47,602 nt of DNA from a virus. Position numbers and translations under genes: made by a program. Below the pieces are notes generated by a model. The model saw nothing but the letters and a program-made list of their open reading frames with translations, had not been told where the DNA came from and made no database searches. Every line of letters starts with the position of its first letter. The first letter of the stretch is position 1. The stretch covers positions 1 to 47,602 of IMG/VR virus record IMGVR_UViG_3300017971_000089. The stretch is one strand, 5' to 3'. Shown in pieces: positions 41,093 to 47,602 of this stretch.

Positions 41093-41301
41093 CAATTGAA
41101 CCAGCTGAGCGCGTCTGTAATTGGTCCGGAGATCCTCTAAATATTTATATCGGCTCAAGTGCATATTGCGGCCCGGATGGCAAGATAGACATTTATGAGT
41201 TTTGGGTATATTCTCCTGACTTTCCTGGTGTGATGGTAAGGTGTGATTCATACCAGGGGGCATGTCATATATTAAATTTAATGAGGTTGACTGATGGATA
41301 G
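41065..41301 (+). CDS. Small cysteine-rich protein, unknown
   Basis: The 78-residue product has four cysteines (VCNWSGD, AYCGPDG, VRCDSYQGACHIL) spread over a compact beta-rich sequence. It could hold disulfides or a metal. It lies between the two genes with twin-arginine-like starts and overlaps both. There is no signal of its own. Its function is unknown; context suggests it works with them. Confidence 0.5.
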   Translation: MAITISDNLTIEPAERVCNWSGDPLNIYIGSSAYCGPDGKIDIYEFWVYSPDFPGVMVRCDSYQGACHILNLMRLTDG

Positions 41302-41539
41302 ACGTAACGCATTAAAATCAATGATTGCGCTCGCTGCAGCGCCGACTATTATCAAGGTTGAAATGCTTATGCCTGTCAAGATGATAATTCCGGCTGAGCC
41401 AGGCTTGCCTATGTCCGGAGTAGCGTTAATACAGAAATTGCAAGACGATTTTAACCGTGAGATGTTTTGGGCAAACTTCGTCCAGCAAGAAATAGCGTCC
41501 GGACATTCATATCTCAAACTGAATGGTTGGAAAATATGA
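41294..41539 (+). CDS. Small protein with twin-arginine signal-like N-terminus
   Basis: The 81-residue product begins MDRRNALKSMIALAAAPTII: an RR pair in a DRRxxLK context followed by a mild hydrophobic stretch, as in Tat signals. The rest is short and soluble (VALIQKLQDDFNREMFWANFV). It overlaps the previous gene by eight bases and the next by four (ATGA). It resembles the start of the 40733 protein, so the pair may share export or membrane targeting. Confidence 0.6.
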   Translation: MDRRNALKSMIALAAAPTIIKVEMLMPVKMIIPAEPGLPMSGVALIQKLQDDFNREMFWANFVQQEIASGHSYLKLNGWKI

Positions 41540-41778
41540 TAGACTACGTAAAAAATGACGGTCGACGATATTACGGTCTGGATCATAAGAATAAAATAGT
41601 CTATTTGTGGGCCGGATCCTTTAATCTTCCGGATGATTTCCCATTTGCCCTATATGGCGCTGTATTTATGTGGCATATCGCTGTAAATGGACGTCATGTA
41701 AGCATCAGCGGTATACGTCGCCCTGCATGGTTTACTGCTGGCGGTTGTCCATTAAGGTATGAGGCTATTATTAAATGA
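41536..41778 (+). CDS. Small protein directly before the terminase, unknown
   Basis: The frame opens at 41467, but ATG 41536 overlaps the previous stop and gives 80 residues. The product is aromatic-rich (RYYGLDHKNKIVYLWAGSF, FALYGAVFMWHIAVNGRHV) and ends with a possible small fold. It overlaps the terminase start (ATGA), so translation is coupled. The function is unknown. Confidence 0.6.
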   Translation: MIDYVKNDGRRYYGLDHKNKIVYLWAGSFNLPDDFPFALYGAVFMWHIAVNGRHVSISGIRRPAWFTAGGCPLRYEAIIK

Positions 41779-43490
41779 TTGATTACCAGGCGTCCAAGTT
41801 CAACGATAAGCAGATTGACCAGTGGAAGGATTACGGCCGTCTATGTGGTGCTAAGACATTCCTACCAAATCGCCCTCAGTTTGATTTCGTTCATGCCATT
41901 GGTACCGAAGTCACCAAGAAAGAAGATCCAAAGCGCGTATTTTTGATGAGATCCGGCAACGGTACCGGCAAGACTACGATCATCTGGAACGCCCTTGCTA
42001 ATATCATCTACGGTAACGTCAATATTTATGAAGATGTGAAAGACGTCCAGACTGGAGAGCAATTCAAGGGCTTTTTTAACTGGCCGTTGTTTAATAATTA
42101 TCCTCAGAAGTGGCCTAAGAAAATATGGTATGTATCAAATAGGGATCTGATAAATGATATTTGGGAAGAAGCGAAAAACTGGCTACCGTCTAATGAGTAT
42201 CATGCTACCTTTGTCAAAGACTCAAAGGACGGAAAGAATTACATATCAACGGTTAAATTCCTGGGTACTCCATGGGTTTTGTTCTTTAAAACGGTTGACC
42301 AGGAGCCGAAAGTCTTTGAAGGAGCAAACATATCTATCGCAATATTTGATGAGCCACCACCTAAGCGGCTATTTACGGCCGCTGTGGGACGTCTCCGCTC
42401 CGGCGGATTTATTTTAATGCCAGCAACGCCGTTAATGGATGCTGCCTGGTTCGTCTCCGAGATCCTGGATAAATTAGAAGATCACGGCGATACCTGGGAC
42501 CAGCAAGTACCTATCTGGGACAACTGCATCGAGGAGGCCGGAGAATGGGATCTTGGACCGTTTGGCATACAAAAGAAGGGTAATCTTGAGAAACAGCAAA
42601 TAGAGTTTATGATCCGACATTGGGATCCGGACGAAGTTCCTGCCAGGGAATTGGGCGAATTTATGCACTTAACCGGCGTAGTTTATAAGACCTATAGCCG
42701 CGACCGAGAAAATATATTCCAGGACTTTCAGATCTGGACGCCTCAACCGCTGATTTATATGTATCGCTTTCTCCTGGATCCTCACGATCGGAAACCACCA
42801 GCTGCTATGTGGCTTAGAATGGACCAGTGGGGCCACATCGAAGTTATCCGAGAATGGCCGTCTCCTGCAGATCCTCAGTATGACGGTAAATTGTACATCA
42901 ACATCAAAGACTCCGGAGCTTATACAATCAATGATTTTGTTAAGATATTCTTCGATATCGAAAAACAGCTGGATATCCCACCAGGTAGAATATTGGATAT
43001 CATCGATCCTAACTTTGGATTGAAGAAGAACGCAAACTCAGGACTCCGGACATTCCAGGAATATACAACGGCCAGCGTCGAACTGCAGCGGCGTTTAGGT
43101 TACGGCCGGACATTTGCATTTAAAACGGACGTCTTGGACGATCTGTATGAGGGCCACTCGGCCGTTAAAAAGTTCTTGCTGCCGTCAATGATAGACGGAG
43201 ACAGATATCTCCGGATCCATGATTCCTGTGTAAATACTGACCAGGCGTTACGTTTTTATTCGTATAAGAAACAACCGGTAAAAGAGGAGGAGGCTCACGG
43301 CCTAACGGATAAGATTGAGAAGAAGTACAAAGACTTTGCCGACTGTCTCCGGTATTGCCTGGTGCTGCCTTGGGACTTCACAGAACTGGATAAATGGGTA
43401 GATAGATATGCTGGCGGCGATTATGAGACGTCTTTACAAACAAACTGGCGCGATCGTCTGGCGGCAACACGGCCAGGGGATGCGTTTTAG
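41775..43490 (+). CDS. terL: Terminase large subunit
   Basis: The 571-residue protein is the packaging motor. The ATPase half carries the Walker A-type SGNGTGKTT at 60-68 and the Walker B segment IAIFDEPP with Asp 192 and Glu 193. The nuclease half has the RNase H-fold acidic positions FLLDPHD (Asp 335), DIIDPNFG (Asp 411) and FADCLRYCL (Asp 523). This is a normal length. It translocates DNA into the head through the portal and cuts the concatemer. The portal is of P22 type, so headful packaging is likely, in keeping with the circular assembly. It overlaps the preceding small gene by four bases. Confidence 0.93.
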   Translation: MIDYQASKFNDKQIDQWKDYGRLCGAKTFLPNRPQFDFVHAIGTEVTKKEDPKRVFLMRSGNGTGKTTIIWNALANIIYGNVNIYEDVKDVQTGEQFKGFFNWPLFNNYPQKWPKKIWYVSNRDLINDIWEEAKNWLPSNEYHATFVKDSKDGKNYISTVKFLGTPWVLFFKTVDQEPKVFEGANISIAIFDEPPPKRLFTAAVGRLRSGGFILMPATPLMDAAWFVSEILDKLEDHGDTWDQQVPIWDNCIEEAGEWDLGPFGIQKKGNLEKQQIEFMIRHWDPDEVPARELGEFMHLTGVVYKTYSRDRENIFQDFQIWTPQPLIYMYRFLLDPHDRKPPAAMWLRMDQWGHIEVIREWPSPADPQYDGKLYINIKDSGAYTINDFVKIFFDIEKQLDIPPGRILDIIDPNFGLKKNANSGLRTFQEYTTASVELQRRLGYGRTFAFKTDVLDDLYEGHSAVKKFLLPSMIDGDRYLRIHDSCVNTDQALRFYSYKKQPVKEEEAHGLTDKIEKKYKDFADCLRYCLVLPWDFTELDKWVDRYAGGDYETSLQTNWRDRLAATRPGDAF

Positions 43491-43499
43491 GAGTTTTAT

Positions 43500-43760
43500 A
43501 TGAATAAATTAATATTTATGCAGATGCCGAAGAATAACATAAACCCAAATTCAACCTGCAAAGTGACTTACAGCGCTAGGTTTAAGGCGCTTAATGTCGT
43601 CCAGCAATTCGATTTTGGGGATTATACAATCACTGAATACGATAATGGCCGTGTATGGCTTAATCACTGGACCGGCGAGGGCTTTGAAATGACCGAGGGA
43701 AACGACCTTTATAAAACATTAAGGGATATAATTCATTTATTTTTTAAGGTAAACATGTGA
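43500..43760 (+). CDS. Small protein after the terminase, unknown
   Basis: The 86-residue product follows AGGAG with good spacing. It has a beta-rich middle (STCKVTYSARFKALNVVQQF, YTITEYDNGRVWLNHWTGEG) and a hydrophobic end (LRDIIHLFFKVNM). No family is recognised. The next gene begins in its stop codon region. Confidence 0.6.
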   Translation: MNKLIFMQMPKNNINPNSTCKVTYSARFKALNVVQQFDFGDYTITEYDNGRVWLNHWTGEGFEMTEGNDLYKTLRDIIHLFFKVNM

Positions 43761-44086
43761 TGATCTGGACCTATCTTCTGACATTCCTGGCGACCGTATT
43801 CCTTGACATAATGGATACGGTTAATTTTCACCAAGCGACGATGATCTTTCCCAGGACGAAGTATTTCACTATTTCAGAAAATTCTAATCTGTTTGGTGAC
43901 GCCTGGCACGACTCTAAAAAACTAATGCAGTTATGTTTTGCATTATCTCAGTGGGCCGCTTACGACGCCTGGGGGCCGCTGACGATCGAGAACATCATAT
44001 TTCACGTAGTAATTACGATGGTAATATACTACTTAACTCATAAACTGTTTTTCGGCTGGTTGTTTATCCGGCCGGAATACAGGTAA
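43760..44086 (+). CDS. Membrane protein, unknown
   Basis: GTG 43757 and ATG 43760 are both possible starts; ATG gives 108 residues. The N-terminus is a hydrophobic helix (MIWTYLLTFLATVFLDIM). A second span lies near residues 75-100 (IIFHVVITMVIYYLTHKLFFGWLFI), with a polar, aromatic-rich middle (HDSKKLMQLCFALSQWAAYDAW). It could be a holin-like or other inner-membrane protein. The pair with the preceding gene is tightly coupled. Confidence 0.6.
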   Translation: MIWTYLLTFLATVFLDIMDTVNFHQATMIFPRTKYFTISENSNLFGDAWHDSKKLMQLCFALSQWAAYDAWGPLTIENIIFHVVITMVIYYLTHKLFFGWLFIRPEYR

Positions 44087-44104
44087 ACTTTACGGAGGTG
44101 CTAC

Positions 44105-44884
44105 ATGGGAAACACAACAGCAACAACAGCTGGCGAAATCATCAATACTGAATTTGGCCAGGAGAAAAGAGGCCGCGGCATTATGCGACAAGCTCCGTGG
44201 TGGCCGAAGATGCTTAAAAGGATTAATGAATTAAACGTTCGGGCGGTTCGTGAAGTCCCTCTGGCCGGAAATGAAGATTACACAAAATCTTTGAATAAAA
44301 TTAAACTTGCCAGGGAGGATCTGGCCGATCACGAAGTACATGAGGCTATAGACGTTTTGCTCTTGGAATTGAATACGGCAAATAAAAATCTCTCTTTAGG
44401 ATCCCCCACCATGGACCTGAAAGAAGATTACGAGGGCGCTATGGTGGCTTTGCGCAGCGCTGGCCGTGGATCCATTAAATCGCTCAAGGATGCCGTTGTG
44501 GACCTGTTAAAAGAAATAGCGGTTGGTAAATTGCCGGATCTGGATAAAGGCGAAGTTCGGCCGGTAAGTTCCGAGCAAATACAGGGACCACATTCAGGAG
44601 CCACCGTAACTATCACAGACGCCAAAACCGGCAAGACGATAAAGCCGCCTAAGTTTGATATAAAAGTAAACAAAGAAGAAGTCACAAAGAGCAGATTGGC
44701 CAGTGAGGACAACTGGATCCACCGATCGGACAATATGAAGTGTCAGACGTGTATGTGGTATGTTGGCAAGGGCAGCGGAAAGATCGGCCGTTGTAGATTT
44801 GGCGCTCCCACAATAAAAGGTTGGCCAGCCATGTTCCCGACTGATTGGTGTGGACAACACAAACTCGATGAGAATAAAATATAA
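44105..44884 (+). CDS. Virion-associated or packaging-region protein with C-terminal zinc site
   Basis: The 259-residue protein has a helical N-terminal part (WWPKMLKRINELNVRAVREV, VALRSAGRGSIKSLKDAVVDLLKEI), a linker, and a C-terminal module with four cysteines: CQTCMWYVGKGSGKIGRC, then TDWCGQH. Similar Cys modules (CxxC...GxCR...WCGE) occur in phage proteins near the terminase. A zinc-binding, possibly DNA- or protein-binding, role is likely. It follows GGAGG, and the stop touches the next start. Confidence 0.6.
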   Translation: MGNTTATTAGEIINTEFGQEKRGRGIMRQAPWWPKMLKRINELNVRAVREVPLAGNEDYTKSLNKIKLAREDLADHEVHEAIDVLLLELNTANKNLSLGSPTMDLKEDYEGAMVALRSAGRGSIKSLKDAVVDLLKEIAVGKLPDLDKGEVRPVSSEQIQGPHSGATVTITDAKTGKTIKPPKFDIKVNKEEVTKSRLASEDNWIHRSDNMKCQTCMWYVGKGSGKIGRCRFGAPTIKGWPAMFPTDWCGQHKLDENKI

Positions 44885-45174
44885 TGCCAGGGCGCTCACA
44901 GCGCCATAAAAAGCCAAACTATAGGTATCAACACCAAAGGGCGCTTAAAAATATTGGCCGTGAAGTTCATTTTGAACAGCGGAATAATGGATCCTGGCAA
45001 TCCTACGACGTCGGGCTATTCCGTTTTTGCGAAATCGGAGTGAAAATTCACAATTTAGATTGTAATACCAGGGCTTACAGGAAAGTCTCGGCCAGGTATG
45101 GCGACCGCTGGACCTGTGACTCCTGTAGTCAATTACTTTGTAAAGATCTTGCAGAATTAAACTTATATCGTTAG
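44884..45174 (+). CDS. Basic zinc-finger-like protein, unknown
   Basis: The 96-residue product is basic at the start (GRSQRHKKPNYRYQHQRALK) and carries scattered cysteines with a final CDSCSQLLC. Two CxxC-like groups could bind zinc. It is the last gene before the terminator at 45222. The AATAATG start overlaps the previous stop. A nucleic-acid-binding role is likely, but no family is recognised. Confidence 0.55.
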   Translation: MPGRSQRHKKPNYRYQHQRALKNIGREVHFEQRNNGSWQSYDVGLFRFCEIGVKIHNLDCNTRAYRKVSARYGDRWTCDSCSQLLCKDLAELNLYR

Positions 45175-45221
45175 ATTTGGGCCATTAAGGCCGTGTTCTT
45201 CCCATGCACATATAGGCCGCC

Positions 45222-45267
45222 AGCCGGTCCGGATTGCTACCAGCATCCAGACCGGCTTTCTTTTTTT
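45222..45267 (+). terminator. Rho-independent terminator before the portal operon
   Basis: AGCCGGTCCGGAT at 45222-45234 pairs with ATCCAGACCGGCT at 45245-45257 (13 positions, one mismatch), followed by TTTCTTTTTTT. This ends the terminase transcript and insulates the promoter immediately downstream. The gap from 45175 to 45353 holds this terminator, the promoter and the shared leader word. Confidence 0.85.
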
Positions 45268-45269
45268 AT

Positions 45270-45299
45270 TTGACTTTGTGCGTCCGGACGTATTATTAT
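45270..45299 (+). promoter_or_regulatory. Promoter for the portal/structural operon
   Basis: TTGACT at 45270-45275 and TATTAT at 45294-45299 have an 18-base spacer. The spacer contains the perfect palindrome CGTCCGGACG (45281-45290), which may be a regulator site. The promoter lies right after a terminator and before the portal gene, as expected for a late promoter read by host sigma-70-like polymerase. Confidence 0.6.
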
Positions 45300-45305
45300 T
45301 GTTGT

Positions 45306-45337
45306 GGTGCTACTTGGATAGACGGTACTAATCTTTA
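45306..45337 (+). repeat. Copy 2 of a shared leader word (GGTGC + TTGGATAGACGGTA)
   Basis: CTTGGATAGACGGTA at 45313-45327 is identical to 38109-38123. The alignment extends to GGTGC upstream (with a three-base insertion TAC here) and to a T-rich stretch downstream. Here it would lie within the first 30 bases of the transcript, ahead of the portal ATG. Confidence 0.6.
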
Positions 45338-45353
45338 ACGGAAAGCGATCCGG

Positions 45354-47291
45354 ATGGAGATAGTACCAGGTAGTGAGAAAGCGTCCGAAATAGTAACAAA
45401 AGTTACTCGGAACTACTTGCTCGAGGCGCCTCTATGGCGTAAAGAGTACGACGAAATTGAGGACGGCTATAAGTATCTGGCCGGAGAGCATTATTCACCG
45501 GCTAAAAGACAATGGTATAACACTCAAAGACGACCTACCCGAACCTTTAACCTCATTTTTCCCATCTTTAATCAAGTTATGGGTGACTTCATCCTTAACG
45601 ATCAAAAGATCCGCGTATATCCTAAGCCTGGCGGAGAGAAAGAAATCGCCGCGGCGTTTGAGGATATCTTAGATCAAGTCAATTTTGAGAACGATTATAA
45701 GGCTGTCCTGGCCAGGGCTGGATTGGCTGGCCTGGTAAAGATGGGCGTTTTATATCCGCGCTGGTCCGATGAAATCCAGATAGATGGATCCCTGGTAATC
45801 GGAGAAGTGGACGAATTTGAGGTTATGCACGACTCCAGGGCAATCAGAGACGGAGCAGACGACGCTTTTTACTGGATCCGGTCCAGGATGCTAACCAAAG
45901 GCGAAATACTTCATGAATGGAGCCACCATAAAACAAAGTTAAATGAGGCGCTGCATGATCGCGAGGAGTTAGGCTATTGGGGCGAAGTCTCTGAGTTTAT
46001 GCAATTGAATATCAATAATCCGGATTTTCTCAATGAGATGGAGGGGAAATACAGGGTTATAGAGTACCACGAAGTCACTTACAAGAACGTCGATGTATTT
46101 ACGGACCTGGATACAGGGCAATCCGAGATCTGGTCTTTAGAGGGCAAAAAGGCCGATATCTTCAAGAAAATCCACCCAAATCACAAGTTTTCCAAGAGAA
46201 ATTACAAATATAAGCACATAAACACCGTTCTACCGGCCTTAAATTTCCTTTTAGATGAGAAACCGGCTGATTTACAGGACGGAAAGCCCGATTTAGTGAT
46301 GTATAATGCCTATAATTACGGCAAAAGGGCTATAAAGAACTTCGGTATCTTCAAAAATGCCAAGGATCCTCAAGATGATTTTAATGATTGGCGTAATCAA
46401 TTGGCCGATCTGATTAATAAAGCGGCGGATCCTGGACACACCTATCGCCCAGAAGAATTAGAAAACCCCAGGGACGTAGAATTATACGGCCGCGCTCCTG
46501 GCGTTGATTTTAAGGTACGGGCAACGGCCAAAAGCTTAGAGGACGCAATTAGAAGGAATGACATTCCTCAATTGCCTTTCGGTCCGGATCAAATGAGTCA
46601 AGAGGCGGCCGATTTTATTATGAAAGTTACCGGCGTTACATCTAACCTAATGGGACAGTCCGAGTCGAGGCAAGAACCGGCCAGTTTATTCGCTCAGCGT
46701 GTTCGCCAAGCAAAGGTCGCCCTGGTTGTCATTTACAGCAATTGGCAGCGGACTAAGCGGCGTCTATATGAAAAGGGTATTCGTCTTATCCAGGAGAACA
46801 TGCCGGACGATCAATATTTCTTGATTAACCACCCAGGCATCAAAGATGAGCCTAAAGAGATCATTGTTAACCAGCGTATCGGAAACACGGTTCTATACGA
46901 CCTGAAACAAGGCCGTTACGGCGTTATTGCCGAGGATATGGAGAATAATCCAGGCGCTAAAGCCCTGAGATTTGTGCAAAAGAGTGAAGTCGTCGAGCGT
47001 GTTATTACCCTGTTTGGTGGCGCGATAGTGTCTCCAATGGCCATAGTCGCAATATTAGACTGGTGGTTAGGTGATTCCGACCTGGGCGATATCGATAAAT
47101 TTATTAATGCGTTTGCTGCAGCAATCCAGCAGCAAGTAGTACAACAAGAGGACCAGGAGCAGAAAGCCGAGGCGTTTAGTACGGCCGACGCTATGCTTAA
47201 CCTGGCAACTCAAGCACAGCAGTTACAGAATCCGGCCCAAGGATTACCGTCTAACGGCGGCCCTGGAGGTAACGGATCCGCAAATAAATAG
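45354..47291 (+). CDS. Portal protein (P22 type)
   Basis: The 645-residue protein resembles P22-type portals. The N-terminal helical stretch (YDEIEDGYKYLAGEHYSPAK, RPTRTFNLIFPIFNQVMGDF) leads into the clip/wing region. A central part has EEVDEFEVMHDSRAI-type sequence. A late helical segment with GVTSNLMGQSESRQEPASLFAQRVRQ matches the crown-proximal stem helix motif. The end is Gln-rich (QQQVVQQEDQEQ) with a Gly/Asn tail. Twelve copies would form the ring through which DNA enters. It starts in the leader of the 45.27-kb promoter, and the scaffold gene follows. Confidence 0.85.
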   Translation: MEIVPGSEKASEIVTKVTRNYLLEAPLWRKEYDEIEDGYKYLAGEHYSPAKRQWYNTQRRPTRTFNLIFPIFNQVMGDFILNDQKIRVYPKPGGEKEIAAAFEDILDQVNFENDYKAVLARAGLAGLVKMGVLYPRWSDEIQIDGSLVIGEVDEFEVMHDSRAIRDGADDAFYWIRSRMLTKGEILHEWSHHKTKLNEALHDREELGYWGEVSEFMQLNINNPDFLNEMEGKYRVIEYHEVTYKNVDVFTDLDTGQSEIWSLEGKKADIFKKIHPNHKFSKRNYKYKHINTVLPALNFLLDEKPADLQDGKPDLVMYNAYNYGKRAIKNFGIFKNAKDPQDDFNDWRNQLADLINKAADPGHTYRPEELENPRDVELYGRAPGVDFKVRATAKSLEDAIRRNDIPQLPFGPDQMSQEAADFIMKVTGVTSNLMGQSESRQEPASLFAQRVRQAKVALVVIYSNWQRTKRRLYEKGIRLIQENMPDDQYFLINHPGIKDEPKEIIVNQRIGNTVLYDLKQGRYGVIAEDMENNPGAKALRFVQKSEVVERVITLFGGAIVSPMAIVAILDWWLGDSDLGDIDKFINAFAAAIQQQVVQQEDQEQKAEAFSTADAMLNLATQAQQLQNPAQGLPSNGGPGGNGSANK

Positions 47292-47350
47292 CCGATTATC
47301 CATGGTAGAAGTGGACCGGCAAAACATTCATTTATTGAAAGGTGCTAAAT

Positions 47351-47602
47351 ATGGCAGAGCCAAATGAAGAACCAAAACCGGCGGAGGAGAAAGTCGAGAC
47401 TCCACCGGCGGCCGAGGAACCAAAACCCGAGGAAAAGGTTGAGGATCCAAAGCCTGCAGAGGAACCAAAGCCAGAGGGAACTCCGGCCAAGGACAAAGAT
47501 CCCCTGGAAATGACTCCCGATGAGTTAGAAAAACGGGAAAACGAATTACTGGAGAAAGGCGAGGAACCACCGGCAGAGGAAAAGACCGAGGAGAAATCCG
47601 AA
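47351..47602 (+). CDS. Probable scaffold protein, N-terminal part (continues at base 1)
   Basis: ATG 47351 follows AAAGGTG after the portal gene. The frame runs off the end of the window and continues in phase at base 1, ending at 939. The first 43 residues are a low-complexity Glu/Pro/Lys region with imperfect repeats (EEPKPAEEK, then EEPKPEEKVEDPKPAEEPKP). Bases 47480-47602 duplicate 1-123. The order portal, scaffold, capsid supports the scaffold call. Confidence 0.65.
   Translation, partial: MAEPNEEPKPAEEKVETPPAAEEPKPEEKVEDPKPAEEPKPEGTPAKDKDPLEMTPDELEKRENELLEKGEEPPAEEKTEEKSE
47480..47602. repeat. 123-bp direct repeat of the window start (circle closure)
   Basis: Bases 47480-47602 equal bases 1-123 exactly. 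Because the repeat lies inside the scaffold reading frame and keeps it in phase when closed, it is most simply an assembly overlap of a circular or circularly permuted genome of 47,479 bp. Confidence 0.9.

Noticed and set aside
47480-47602. A T7-like short direct terminal repeat
   Set aside because: The repeat lies inside a gene and keeps its frame when the ends are joined, and the portal is of the headful P22 type. An assembly overlap of a circular map is simpler, though read depth would decide.
1-47602. CRISPR array, tRNA genes, insertion sequences, integrase or attachment sites
   Set aside because: I saw no regular repeat-spacer pattern, cloverleaf, transposase or integrase motif on either strand by eye. 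A tRNA scan would be more certain.

Overview
The window reads as one essentially complete genome of a tailed, podovirus-like phage, assembled as a circle. The last 123 bases (47480-47602) repeat the first 123 exactly, so the unique length is 47,479 bp. The probable scaffold gene starts at 47351 and runs across the junction to 939. Every credible gene is on the + strand. Genes are packed with 1-8 base overlaps (ATGA, TAATG) or sit directly behind strong GGAGG ribosome sites. I found no integrase, no recognisable repressor, no DNA or RNA polymerase and no tRNA, so a lytic phage that relies on host polymerases is the simplest reading. The host cannot be named. Several signal peptides end in FG/Q or AQ/S, a habit of the Bacteroidota/FCB group, but the strong Shine-Dalgarno sites are unlike typical Bacteroidota, so an SD-using FCB-like marine or environmental bacterium is only an inference.

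Layout. (1) 45354-5209, virion head: P22-type portal, acidic scaffold, DUF4043/N4-gp56-like major capsid protein, a small protein with a Sec signal peptide, and two head-tail joining candidates. (2) 5233-16160, tail: a nozzle-like beta-propeller protein with a jelly-roll insertion, a GH108 endolysin, a possible SPOUT-fold protein, three large beta-rich fibre or spike proteins and a membrane/coiled-coil protein. (3) 16169-25619: two small internal-virion candidates and a 2688-residue polyvalent protein carrying an HEXXH zinc-protease motif, probably ejected into the host. (4) 25632-30194: a module of exported and membrane proteins, including a beta-helix + LamG protein and a second LamG protein of different base composition. 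(5) 30202-39124, early region: a promoter overlapped by two tandem palindromes, then small unknown proteins, a RecE-like PD-(D/E)XK nuclease, a RecT/Red-beta annealing protein, a winged-helix replication protein, a RuvC-like resolvase, more exported proteins and a DUF2280-like small-terminase candidate. (6) 39152-45174: a holin candidate, a strong terminator, a run of small accessory genes (two with twin-arginine-like N-termini), the large terminase and four more genes, closed by a terminator and the promoter for the portal operon.

Working model. Transcription from about 30.2 kb supplies recombination and replication functions. Recombination-dependent concatemers are packaged by the TerS/TerL pair into P22-like heads. 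A second promoter at about 45.28 kb drives the structural genes. A 15-base word is shared by the leader of the portal operon and the gap before the TerS cluster and may be a phage-specific regulatory or RNA element. Other notable features are the number of exported proteins, the twin-arginine-like pair, the HEXXH polyvalent protein, tandem operator-like palindromes, and a several-fold excess of the palindrome GGATCC across the genome.
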